From Stieleria bergensis (GTDB taxonomy: Bacteria > Planctomycetota > Planctomycetia > Pirellulales > Pirellulaceae): a DNA stretch of 64,000 nucleotides. Below are positions 8,901-17,079 of the stretch, one piece after another. The position numbers and the translations under genes were made by a program. Under the pieces are notes generated by a model. The model was given only the letters and a program-made list of their open reading frames with translations, was not told the DNA's origin and did no database searches. The stretch's first letter is position 1. Each line of letters begins with the position of its first letter. The DNA lies in the NCBI GenBank assembly GCA_007745635.1, contig CP036272.1:1841900-1905899 (forward strand), given 5' to 3'.

Positions 8901-10013
8901 TCAGCCTTCGTCAGCTAGACGATTGAGCACTTCTGCTCCTTGGCGAAGTGTCTCATCGGCAGCAGCAAAGCTGATGCGAAAGTGAGTGTCTTTGTCGCTG
9001 AAGATTTTGCCAGGAATGATCAGCACGCCCTGCTCGATGGCTCGCTTGACAAAGGCTTCTCCTCCGTCGTTTCCGGGCGCTTTGGCAAACAGGTAAAAAG
9101 CCCCGCCAGGCCGAGTGAATTCGAATCGGTCGGCAAGTAGATCACAAATGAGATCTCGTTTCTGACGATAGTCATCGATGTGACTGCTCAAATCGACTTC
9201 CAATGCTTTCAAGGCGCCCCACTGAGCCGGTTGTGGAGAGCAAACAAACGAGTACTGCTGGATCTTCAGCATCGTTGCGATCACTTCTTGCGGTCCGTGC
9301 ACATAGCCGACGCGCCAGCCAGTCATCGCGTGGCTTTTGCTGAATCCATCAATCACGATCGCATCCGGATTGAACTGTGCAGCTGAAACGAACGGTGTGT
9401 CGTAATGGAAGTGGCTGTAGATCTCATCAGAGACTAAGGCGATGTTGTGTTTGGCGGCCAGTTTGGCCACCGCTTCAATTTGCTCCACGGTCGCTGTCAC
9501 GCCGGTTGGATTCGCCGGTGTGTTCAGCAAAATCATTTTGGTCTTGGGAGTGATGGCGGCAGCGATCTTATCGGGGTCAACTTGAAAGTCCGGATAAGAA
9601 TCAATTGGCACTGCGACTCCGCCGGCCATCTTTAGCAGCGCCGGGTACATGACAAAGAAGGGATCCAGGTAAATCACTTCGTCACCAGGATTGATCATCG
9701 ACATCATCGAAAGCATCAAGCCGCCGCTGGTCCCGCTGCTGATGAACACCTCTCGGTCAGGATGGGCATAGCGCTGATCAAGATCTGCTTTGATTGCTTC
9801 CCGCAGCGGAGCGATCCCTTGAGTGGGCGAGTATGCATTTTTGCCACTTTCAATCGCTTCGACGGCCGCCTGTTGCACGGATTCTGGGACATCGAAATCA
9901 GGTTGTCCGATCGACAAATTGATCGGGTCCTTGAGGTTGGCCGCCAAATCGAAGACTTTGCGAATCCCGCTGGCATCAAATGTTGTCGTCCGCTGGGCTA
10001 TCCAAGGGTGCAT
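8901..10013 (-). CDS. Class I PLP-dependent aminotransferase (aspartate aminotransferase family)
   Basis: A 370-aa fold-type I aminotransferase. Visible features are INLSIGQPDFDVPESVQ (substrate-binding loop), TSGTSGGLMLSM (PLP phosphate region), NTPANPTG (conserved Asn), LVSDEIYSHF (Asp and Tyr contacting PLP) and GFSKSHAMTGWRVGY with the Schiff-base lysine. The closest families are aspartate aminotransferase and N-succinyldiaminopimelate aminotransferase DapC; sequence alone does not decide the substrate. The C-terminal HFRISFA has the carboxylate-binding Arg. Length is slightly under the usual 385-400 aa. It is transcribed divergently from the DUF4416 gene with a 105-bp gap. Confidence 0.88.
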   Translation of the reverse strand: MHPWIAQRTTTFDASGIRKVFDLAANLKDPINLSIGQPDFDVPESVQQAAVEAIESGKNAYSPTQGIAPLREAIKADLDQRYAHPDREVFISSGTSGGLMLSMMSMINPGDEVIYLDPFFVMYPALLKMAGGVAVPIDSYPDFQVDPDKIAAAITPKTKMILLNTPANPTGVTATVEQIEAVAKLAAKHNIALVSDEIYSHFHYDTPFVSAAQFNPDAIVIDGFSKSHAMTGWRVGYVHGPQEVIATMLKIQQYSFVCSPQPAQWGALKALEVDLSSHIDDYRQKRDLICDLLADRFEFTRPGGAFYLFAKAPGNDGGEAFVKRAIEQGVLIIPGKIFSDKDTHFRISFAAADETLRQGAEVLNRLADEG

Positions 10014-10118
10014 GGGTTGGTCATCAGTAAGAGAAAGGTCAATAATGTTGCTTAGATCAGGGGTGGGCGCCCATCCCGATCGGATGTTGGTCGCCGTATT
10101 CTAGACGAGAGATGAATT

Positions 10119-10673
10119 GTGGGAGAGGTGTATTACGTCGAACCGGTGATCCGCTTTTGTGCGGTGATTTCACGCCATTCAGAATTACGCCAGAGGGCGA
10201 TCGAACGTTTGCAAACGGCCTGGGGCAAAATTGTGCTGCGCAGTGAGCCCCAGCCATTTGTCGCTGGAGGCTATTACACGCAGACAATGGGCGAGACACT
10301 GCTGAAGGAACTGATTGCCTTTGAACAGCCCATTGATAGTGCGGGAATGGCCGACTGGAAACTGTTTACCAACGATCTGGAAAATGAATTTCTGAATTCT
10401 CAGTATGGCGAAGCACGTCCATTGAACTTAGACCCTGGTTACATCACTCAAGCCAAGTTGGTCTTGGCGACGACCAAGGATCGCGATCATCGGATTTATC
10501 TGCGTGATGCGATTTTCGCCGAAGTCACGTTGACGTACCGCGCCAAAAAATGGATTGATCATCGCTGGACCTATCCAGATTATCGATCCGAGAAGGTCTC
10601 TGATTTTGCCACCCAGTGTCGCAACCATTTGCGAGACTGTTTGAAAAAAACAACCGGATTTCGACACAAGTAA
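10119..10673 (+). CDS. DUF4416 family protein
   Basis: A 184-aa protein of a conserved but uncharacterised bacterial family. The family pattern is clear: GGYYTQTMGETLLKELIAF, then a short LFTNDLENEF, NLDPGYITQAKLVLATTKD, HRIYLRDAIFAEVTL and WTYPDYRSEKV. No catalytic motif is assigned to the family that I know of. It starts with GTG at 10119, supported by a GAGAG sequence at 10107-10111. It is convergent with the RNase HII-like gene only 17 bp downstream, so the two transcripts probably terminate across one another. I assign no function. Confidence 0.82.
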   Translation: MGEVYYVEPVIRFCAVISRHSELRQRAIERLQTAWGKIVLRSEPQPFVAGGYYTQTMGETLLKELIAFEQPIDSAGMADWKLFTNDLENEFLNSQYGEARPLNLDPGYITQAKLVLATTKDRDHRIYLRDAIFAEVTLTYRAKKWIDHRWTYPDYRSEKVSDFATQCRNHLRDCLKKTTGFRHK

Positions 10674-10690
10674 AGCAGGTTGCGTCACCG

Positions 10691-11776
10691 TTATCGCTGT
10701 CGAATCAGTTCGAATGCACTGAGATTGTCGCGTTCGATCACTGGCTGGATCGCTTTCAAGAACCGATCGGCGTCCACAGGGTAACCTGCGGTGGGTTTGA
10801 GTGGCTTGCCGGGATGAAGCTTGCTGTACTCGGTTGCGAAGTACTCGTTCATTGATTCCATCGCCAGTTCACGCATGCATTTGGCAATCATGGATGAAAA
10901 TGCAACGGGCGTGAAACGGTCGCCCTTGACGGTGAAACGAATCTCGAAGGGAGTCTTCTGAAAGGGGACGCGATAATGACTTTCCCCGCTGGTTTCGTCG
11001 ATCACTTGAACCAATTGACCATCAAACGCCATCTGCAATGGGCCGGCGTAATAGCGTCGCCCTCCAAAGCGATCGCAGTAGACCGAGATACAGTCACTGA
11101 CAGCGAGCGTTGACTGGGAATGACTGTCCTCTAGCATTTGCCGAACGAGGGCCAGGGTTGAGGAGGCTAGCAGGTCAGCTTTGTTCATACCGCTGTCGCA
11201 CAGTTCATTGAATGACTGAGCAGTGATGACGCGCGACTTGACAGCCAGCAACTTGACGTCTCCGGTGCCCCAGGCTTGCAGCAAGGTTTCTCGAGCCAAT
11301 GGGCTGACACAAGGGATCGTTGCTTCGTTGTTTAACGTGCTCAGCCACGGTGTGCTGGCCAACGCGTCAAGGTCGGCAGGCGAGCAGTTCATGCTGAACG
11401 GATTCAGCGAATCATCAACCGGAGGATTCGACTGTTGATTGATCCAGTCGCCTGCTGTTTGTGTGACCGCTAGCAGTTTAAAGAGCCCCTGTGGAATGGC
11501 GGCGTCTTGCGTCGGGTTATCAGAGTTTGCTTGCGCGATTGACTGGGACGCCGGCCGAGCACTGGTGGGCTTGAAGACAGCCTTGGAGTCATCAATCTTG
11601 ATCTTGGTGGGCTTGCCGTTTGGTCCCTGACAACTGACGGGGCTGCTGAGAGCCGAAAATTGTCGGCCCAAGTCATCGTGGCCAGTTTCACGGTCGATGT
11701 TCCACATCGTCGCGGTAACGACCAGTGGCCCTAGTTTGGGGCCGTAACCAGCTTCATCAGTCGCGATCAATATCAT
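10691..11776 (-). CDS. Divergent RNase HII-like (RNase H fold) protein
   Basis: A 361-aa protein with an RNase HII-like layout but nearly twice the length. The N-terminus, ATDEAGYGPKLGPLVV, corresponds to the RNase HII signature D-E-A-G-R-G-P..G-P-V-V; Asp7 and Glu8 would be the first two metal ligands. DDSKAVFKP (about residue 62) parallels the D-S-K segment. In the C-terminal half YCDRFGGRRYYAGPL, VKGDRFTPVAFSSMIAKCMREL and AGYPVDADRFL match the later catalytic Asp, the SIAKV-R-D helix and the C-terminal G-Y block of RNase HII. The middle (about residues 70-200) is an insertion with no recognised domain. Whether it cleaves RNA in RNA-DNA hybrids is inference. The 3' end nearly abuts the DUF4416 gene. 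Confidence 0.7.
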   Translation of the reverse strand: MILIATDEAGYGPKLGPLVVTATMWNIDRETGHDDLGRQFSALSSPVSCQGPNGKPTKIKIDDSKAVFKPTSARPASQSIAQANSDNPTQDAAIPQGLFKLLAVTQTAGDWINQQSNPPVDDSLNPFSMNCSPADLDALASTPWLSTLNNEATIPCVSPLARETLLQAWGTGDVKLLAVKSRVITAQSFNELCDSGMNKADLLASSTLALVRQMLEDSHSQSTLAVSDCISVYCDRFGGRRYYAGPLQMAFDGQLVQVIDETSGESHYRVPFQKTPFEIRFTVKGDRFTPVAFSSMIAKCMRELAMESMNEYFATEYSKLHPGKPLKPTAGYPVDADRFLKAIQPVIERDNLSAFELIRQR

Positions 11777-12215
11777 CAGGCTGTCATGGTTAAGTGGTCC
11801 GCCATGAAATCAAAGCGGTGGAGTGAGTGGCGAAGACAGCGGGCGTCTTGCGAATTCTGTTGGCGAAAGCACTTTCGGGGTGTTGTTCTGAATCGGTTCA
11901 ACGCGTCCGGCGTTGGAATTCGCCGCTGAGTTTGAGCTTCAGCTTGATCTCGAGTCGGAGCGGATTCACGTTTCACACCGCGCGGCTGGCACTGAGTGAC
12001 CGTGCGGTAGATGGTACCGGTTTGAGTTCGCGTCGACACCCGCCCGTCCGACAAGCCACGATCAGCTCAGTGGCGGGCCGTTTTTGGGCTTAAACGCAAC
12101 TCCGCAGAAAAACAGCCTTGAATTGCTCTGGTCAGCCGCTCAGGAATTTCGCTATCTGTTTCTGCAGTTGATTCAATCTCGAAAAAGTGGCACGAATGCG
12201 TCACGGAGGACAGTC
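11777..12215. other. Gene-poor gap between divergent RNase HII-like and L,D-transpeptidase genes
   Basis: About 440 bp without a supported gene. Short frames on both strands (minus near 11776-12054, plus near 11827-12093) are arginine/serine-rich in composition and have no start signals or motifs. I see no RNA gene or strong hairpin. Both divergent promoters should lie here. Confidence 0.4.
12205..12210 (+). promoter_or_regulatory. Shine-Dalgarno deciding the start of the L,D-transpeptidase gene
   Basis: GGAGGA at 12205-12210 lies five bases before a GTG at 12216, in frame with the gene. The frame extends upstream to a TTG at 12084, but that codon has no ribosome-binding site and would put 44 unneeded residues before the membrane anchor. 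Confidence 0.75.
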
Positions 12216-13700
12216 GTGCAAACCATAAAAACCGCTGCTGTAGTCGTTCTGATGCTGACCGTTTTGTACGGTGGGTACGTATCGTTGACGACTCCACCAG
12301 AACCCATCTCGCCGGAAGTTCAGCAGTTTTTGGACATTGATGAATCACTTAGCAGTGATTTTTCACCTTCATCGGACTTGGCTGAAGAATTCGGTTTGGA
12401 CCAAGGCTTCGGCGGTCCGGACGTTCAGACTGCTCGCGATGCCGTGGCTCCTGAGCCGCCGGCATCTGCCGTGGCAACCGGGTATGGTACCGGCGTTCCC
12501 TCCATGAACGCCGTCGCGACGGAGACGACTCCACAGGCAGAACCGTTGCAGGGCGTACCTCGTGCGACGTTACCAGCGACGACGGCAGCCGCCTCAGCAC
12601 CTGCGGTCCCAGGCGGATTTCGCTCGACCAACACACCCTCGATGGACCTGGGACAGTTACAGCCCCAGCTGAATGCAACTCAGCCCTCTGCAGGCAGAGC
12701 CGCCCCTGTTTTACCACCCGCCGGTGGCGCGAGCGGTCAATTGGGCACAGACGCAGATCCCAGCACAGTCACAGGCTACACCAGCACAGGCAAGACCTTT
12801 GTAGTGCCAGATCCCAAGGCAGACGCCAACCAACTGGGCCCACGCGGTACTGCCAATGCAGCAACCTTACAAGGCAATCCAAGCACCGCTCAAAGCAACG
12901 GCCGTCCGTCCGGGGCATTGGCTTCGGCAGAACTGGGGGCTGGATCTCCGGTCGATCGCCAGCCAGGCAATCAGGCTGCACCGAATGCTGACGAAATCAA
13001 GCAACGCAGCCTCATTCGCGCCATGGAAACCTGTGACAGGTATTATCAGAAAGGTCAGCTGAAAGAGGCCTTGGCCCTGTTAAGCATGTTCTACAGCAAA
13101 CCCAATTTGGATCCTGAGTTGCGTGCTCAAATGTTGAGTCGCCTGGACCCTTTGGCGCGTGACGTGATTTATTCCAAGCGACACTTGTTGGCTCAACCTC
13201 ATCGGGTTCGCGGTGGTGAAACCATGATGGACATTGCTCGCGAATATCAAGTGCCTTGGCAATTGTTGGCAAATATCAACGGCGTTGAAGATCCTGTCAC
13301 TGTTCTTCCAGGAACAGAGCTGAAAGTCATTCAAGGCCCGTTTCGGGCGGAGGTCAATCTGACCACCAAGCAGCTGACACTCTTTCTGGATGACCTTTAC
13401 GCCGGTCGATTTCCCATCGAGGTTGGCAACGATCCGCAGCCTGCTCCTGGCACGTTCACCGTGCTGGATAAACGCAGTGATCGCGTTTACTACACCGCAC
13501 AGGGAACGGCAGTGCCAGCGAACGACCCCAGTAATCCCTATGGCAAGATGTGGCTGGATTTGGGCGGTCGAATCTGTATTCATGGCAGCCCCAATGCGGT
13601 TCAACCGACCGACAAAGGCTGCATTAGTGTTGCCGGCGACTATGCCGATGACGTGCATGGAATTCTTGGCCAAGGTTCATCGGTCGTGATCATTCGCTGA
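12216..13700 (+). CDS. LysM and L,D-transpeptidase (YkuD) domain protein
   Basis: Probable peptidoglycan cross-linking or anchoring enzyme in the periplasm, 494 aa from the GTG at 12216. A single N-terminal membrane anchor (AAVVVLMLTVLYGGYVSL) is followed by about 230 residues of Ala/Pro/Thr/Gln-rich linker. A LysM-like module (HRVRGGETMMDIAREYQVP, then ANINGVEDPVTVLPGTEL) precedes a C-terminal YkuD domain starting near QLTLFLDDLYAGRFPIEVG. The catalytic block IHGSPNAVQPTDKGCISV contains His and the nucleophile Cys. The usual S-x-G-C-x-R ends here in Ser instead of Arg, so activity should be tested. Its presence fits the now-accepted view that planctomycetes have peptidoglycan. pyrE follows after a 270-bp gap, so it is likely transcribed alone. 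Confidence 0.85.
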   Translation: MQTIKTAAVVVLMLTVLYGGYVSLTTPPEPISPEVQQFLDIDESLSSDFSPSSDLAEEFGLDQGFGGPDVQTARDAVAPEPPASAVATGYGTGVPSMNAVATETTPQAEPLQGVPRATLPATTAAASAPAVPGGFRSTNTPSMDLGQLQPQLNATQPSAGRAAPVLPPAGGASGQLGTDADPSTVTGYTSTGKTFVVPDPKADANQLGPRGTANAATLQGNPSTAQSNGRPSGALASAELGAGSPVDRQPGNQAAPNADEIKQRSLIRAMETCDRYYQKGQLKEALALLSMFYSKPNLDPELRAQMLSRLDPLARDVIYSKRHLLAQPHRVRGGETMMDIAREYQVPWQLLANINGVEDPVTVLPGTELKVIQGPFRAEVNLTTKQLTLFLDDLYAGRFPIEVGNDPQPAPGTFTVLDKRSDRVYYTAQGTAVPANDPSNPYGKMWLDLGGRICIHGSPNAVQPTDKGCISVAGDYADDVHGILGQGSSVVIIR

Positions 13701-13970
13701 TCGGTTGCCAGCGGCGTGGTCAGGTCGCCAGTGCGATGGCGACAAACCCCATCGATCCCCAGACCGCGAATCAGCGGTTTCGGATTGATTCGCCAGCTGA
13801 GCTTCGGCGGACGAAGCCTTGTCAATCGCTGGCTGGACGCTTAGGGTTAGCGCATTGATGAATTCCTTCTGCTCCGTCCGTTTCGCCCGCGAACTGCTAT
13901 CCAAAAATGGCTGTCACTGGCCAACGACGTCGGCGGTTGCAAGTACACCATGACTCGGAAGAACGTCCCT

Positions 13971-14528
13971 ATGACTGATTACAAACCAGCGTTGTTGGAA
14001 CTGCTTGGCCAAGAAGCGTTGCAGCGAGGTGAATTTACTCTCGCCAGCGGCAAAAAGGCGTCCTATTACTTGGATTGCCGAAAAATCACGTTGCACCCCA
14101 AAGGTGCTAACTTGGTCGCCCAAGGAATGCTTTCAGTCATTCAGGAAGCGGGTGAATTGCCTGCCGCAGTGGGTGGCATGGCGATCGGAGCCGATCCGAT
14201 CACCGCATCGATCGTGATGCTCGCCGGCCAACAAGATCTGCCATTGAAAGGTTTCATGGTTCGTAAAGAACCCAAAGGCCACGGCATGGGACAGCAGGTT
14301 GAAGGCCCCGTCGAGCCCGGCCAGGAAGTTGTCGTTGTTGAAGACGTGATCACCAGTGGTGGCAGTGCATTGAATGCCGTCGATGCCTGTGAAGCCTTTG
14401 GGCTCAAAGTGCGTGAAGTGATCGGCATTATCGATCGCCTGGCCGGTGGCAAGGAAGCCTTTGCAGCACGCGGACTGACCTTGAAGACGCTCTGTGACAT
14501 CACCGACTTTGGGATCGCTCCTGAGTAA
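13971..14528 (+). CDS. pyrE: Orotate phosphoribosyltransferase
   Basis: Converts orotate and PRPP to OMP in pyrimidine synthesis. The PRPP-binding motif VVVVEDVITSGGSAL is intact around residue 115. LASGKKASYYLDCRKITLHP is the family N-terminal signature, and FMVRKEPKGHGMGQQVEG carries the catalytic-loop lysines and His. I chose the ATG at 13971 (185 aa) over the in-frame ATG at 13950 because GGAAG at 13957-13961 gives it a ribosome site and because the product then starts at the family's usual position. The following gene begins 29 bp after the stop, so the two may be co-transcribed. Confidence 0.93.
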   Translation: MTDYKPALLELLGQEALQRGEFTLASGKKASYYLDCRKITLHPKGANLVAQGMLSVIQEAGELPAAVGGMAIGADPITASIVMLAGQQDLPLKGFMVRKEPKGHGMGQQVEGPVEPGQEVVVVEDVITSGGSALNAVDACEAFGLKVREVIGIIDRLAGGKEAFAARGLTLKTLCDITDFGIAPE

Positions 14529-14557
14529 GCGCTCCAACAAACGTTGCCGGAAGGACC

Positions 14558-15217
14558 TTGGAAACGTCATTACATCAACAGCTTAAACTGCACTACGCCG
14601 GTGAAGCAGCCAACACGGAAGTCGTGATGGGTGACTACCGAATCGATGCAGTGCGTGATGATGAACTGATCGAAGTCCAGTGTGCTTCTTTAAGTGCAAT
14701 TAATCGCAAGATCGCCAAGCTCGTCAAGGACAATACCGTGCGAGTGGTCAAGCCGGTGACCATTCGTACGCGGATCGCAAAAAAGAAGTCCGCCAAAGCG
14801 CAGGTTCATCAGCGCCGCTACAGTCCAAAACGCGGTGATGTGTTGGATGTGTTTGACGATCTCATCTATTTCACGCGGGTCTTTCCACATCGTAATCTGA
14901 TTCTGGAATTGGTTCTGGTCGATGTGCAGCAAGTGCGTGTGCCGTCTCGCAGACGCCGCAGCTGGCAGAACGACTATTGCGTTGTCGATGTGCAGTTAGA
15001 AAAGATCCATCGCTCCATCACGCTTCGTAAGGCCAGCCAATTGTTTGATCTGATTGGATTGAACAAGGATCAAGACTCGTTCACGACCATTGACATTGCC
15101 CAGGCAACCGGCCAGCCACGTTGGATGGCACAGAAGATCGCCTACGTTTTGAAACACACCAATGCGATCACGCAGGTGGGGCGGAAAAAACAAGGCATTA
15201 TCTATCGAGCGGCATAG
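14558..15217 (+). CDS. PD-(D/E)XK-like nuclease-fold protein with C-terminal helical domain
   Basis: A 219-aa protein. The N-terminal half resembles a widespread uncharacterised family in which LH..LK..Y is followed by a putative PD-(D/E)XK core: YRIDAVRDDELIEVQCASL supplies Asp and Glu-x-Gln, with Gln where Lys is normal, then INRKIAKLVKDNTVRVVKPV. A basic stretch, KKKSAKAQVHQRRYSPKR, follows. The C-terminal half (FDLIGLNKDQDSFTTIDIAQATGQPRWMAQ) reads as a winged-helix-like domain. Function is unknown; DNA or RNA binding is an inference from fold and charge. It starts at a TTG (14558) with GGAAGGA just before it at 14549-14555, an unusually short spacing. It sits 29 bp after pyrE. Confidence 0.7.
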   Translation: METSLHQQLKLHYAGEAANTEVVMGDYRIDAVRDDELIEVQCASLSAINRKIAKLVKDNTVRVVKPVTIRTRIAKKKSAKAQVHQRRYSPKRGDVLDVFDDLIYFTRVFPHRNLILELVLVDVQQVRVPSRRRRSWQNDYCVVDVQLEKIHRSITLRKASQLFDLIGLNKDQDSFTTIDIAQATGQPRWMAQKIAYVLKHTNAITQVGRKKQGIIYRAA

Positions 15218-15263
15218 GTGAGCGATTCTTTGATGCGGCCGTAACAGCGTCCAGCGATGAGAC

Positions 15264-15269
15264 TATACT
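15264..15269 (+). promoter_or_regulatory. Possible -10 element (TATACT) for sulfatase gene
   Basis: ACTATACTG lies about 34 bp before the ATG at 15303. The same ACTATACTG nonamer occurs before the peroxidase gene at 25571. No matching -35 hexamer is clear, so this is weak. Confidence 0.25.
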
Positions 15270-15302
15270 GTTGTCGTTTCGTCTTGTTTGCTGCCACCTA
15301 AA

Positions 15303-16883
15303 ATGAATTGGTTTGACATGCGTTTGAATGCTTGGGGTCGTCCCCTTGTCTTGTTGGTGATGATGTTGGTTCCCGCGTTGGTTTCTGCGACGCCGCCCAA
15401 TGTGGTGCTGATTCTGATGGATGACATGGGCATCAAGGATCTGTCCGTTGAAGGCAGTACGTTTTATCGGTCGCCGCACATTGACAGCATTGCCAAAGAC
15501 GGCATGCGGTTCACTCAAGGTTACGCAACATGCTGTGTTTGTAGTCCCTCGCGGGCTAGCATCCAATTAGGAACGTTTCCCGCAAGACATGGTATCACCG
15601 ATTGGATCGGTGCCGCGGAAGGCATGAATTGGAAACGACCGAATCGAGTTCTGCCGGCCGAGTACGTTCACGCATTGCCTGCAGATCAAGTGACGATCGC
15701 AGAGGCATTCAAGGCCGGCGGCTACGGCACCTTCTTTGCCGGCAAGTGGCACTTGGGGGCTGAAGGTTCGTGGCCCAATGATCATGGTTACGACGTTAAT
15801 AAAGGGGGACACCACCGCGGGAGTCCTCCCGGTGGCTACTTCGCGCCGTTCAAGAATCCAGCCCTCGAGGATGGTCCGGCCGGAGAGTCGTTGCCGATGC
15901 GTCTGGCGGAAGAAACAGCAGGCTACATCAAGCAGCATCAAGATAAACCGTTCTTTGCCATGCTGTCCTTCTACAGCGTGCATGGCCCCGTTCAGACGAC
16001 CAAAGAGTTGTGGCAAAAATACAGAAAGCTTGCTCCGCCAGTTGATGAAGATGCACAACGGTTTCGTGTTGATCGCACCATGCCCGTTCGCCAGATTCAA
16101 GACCATCCCATTTATGCTGGCATGGTGGAAACCGTTGACGACGCTGTCGGCGTGGTCTTGCAGGCCTTGAAAGACAACGGTTTGGAAGAGAACACCATTG
16201 TCGTCTTCACCAGTGACAACGGTGGTGTTTCTTCTGGCGACGCGTACTGCACCAGTAACCTGCCGTTTCGAGGCGGCAAGGGGCGTCAGTGGGAAGGCGG
16301 GATTCGAGAGCCGTTCTACATCAAGTTTCCGGCTCTCGTCGAAGCTGGCTCCCAAAGCGATGTGCCTGTCACTGGCGCAGATCTCTATCCCACATTACTG
16401 AATCTATGCGGTTTGCCTTTGCGGCCTCAGCAGCACCTTGACGGCGTTAGTCTGCAAAGTGTCCTCCAGGGAGGCAGCATGGATGAGCGACCTTTGTATT
16501 GGCACTATCCGCACTATGGGAACCAAGGCGGGGAGCCCCATGCCATGATTCGTTTGGGCCAGTGGAAACTGATTCATTACTACGAAGACGGTCGTAATGA
16601 ACTGTATGATCTCAATGCTGATATTGGTGAGCAAAGTGACTTGTCGTTAACTCATCCCGCCACAGCGGACGCTTTATGGGGACAACTAGACCAATGGCTG
16701 ACTGAGACCAATGCCAGGCGTCCTAAGCCGGATCCTCGTTATAATGCCGAAACCACGCAGCGTTACTACCAAAGTCTACAAACCGCAACCAAGCAACGAT
16801 TAGAAAAGTTTCACAAGCAGATTTTAGAGCCGAATTGGCAGCCGAGTAAAAATTGGTGGGGTAGTGCTCCGTCTATCGACTAA
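15303..16883 (+). CDS. Secreted sulfatase (formylglycine type), first of three
   Basis: A 526-aa type I sulfatase, expected to hydrolyse sulfate esters, probably of algal polysaccharides, in the periplasm or outside. A signal peptide (GRPLVLLVMMLVPALVSA) precedes NVVLILMDDMG, which gives the metal-binding Asp pair. The active-site motif is CVCSPSRAS, C-x-P-S-R, with the Cys to be converted to formylglycine. GKWHLG (Lys and His), VFTSDNGG (Asp-Asn metal ligands) and RGGKGRQWEGGIREP are all present. Length is normal. The frame opens at a TTG (15288), but ATG codons at 15303 and 15318 are better starts. No sulfatase-maturing enzyme is encoded in this window. The exact substrate cannot be told. 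Confidence 0.9.
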   Translation: MNWFDMRLNAWGRPLVLLVMMLVPALVSATPPNVVLILMDDMGIKDLSVEGSTFYRSPHIDSIAKDGMRFTQGYATCCVCSPSRASIQLGTFPARHGITDWIGAAEGMNWKRPNRVLPAEYVHALPADQVTIAEAFKAGGYGTFFAGKWHLGAEGSWPNDHGYDVNKGGHHRGSPPGGYFAPFKNPALEDGPAGESLPMRLAEETAGYIKQHQDKPFFAMLSFYSVHGPVQTTKELWQKYRKLAPPVDEDAQRFRVDRTMPVRQIQDHPIYAGMVETVDDAVGVVLQALKDNGLEENTIVVFTSDNGGVSSGDAYCTSNLPFRGGKGRQWEGGIREPFYIKFPALVEAGSQSDVPVTGADLYPTLLNLCGLPLRPQQHLDGVSLQSVLQGGSMDERPLYWHYPHYGNQGGEPHAMIRLGQWKLIHYYEDGRNELYDLNADIGEQSDLSLTHPATADALWGQLDQWLTETNARRPKPDPRYNAETTQRYYQSLQTATKQRLEKFHKQILEPNWQPSKNWWGSAPSID

Positions 16884-17079
16884 AATAGTTAGAGACGAAA
16901 TTGTTCTGGTTTGATGGTGCGTCTGACGAATCTTACGCCTTTAGGTCTAGGGATCAGCAGATCGCGATGCCAGCAGCCAGTGAATCAAGCGATAGCCGAT
17001 CAGTAACATGTCGGTGACATTCAACCGCTGTGACTGATCAAGAATCGCCAGTTCTTGTTGCAGCGGAGGTTCTAAACCG

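Noticed and set aside
11776-12093. Small genes on both strands between the RNase HII-like and transpeptidase genes
   Set aside because: Low-complexity Arg/Ser/Pro composition, no ribosome site and mutual overlap.
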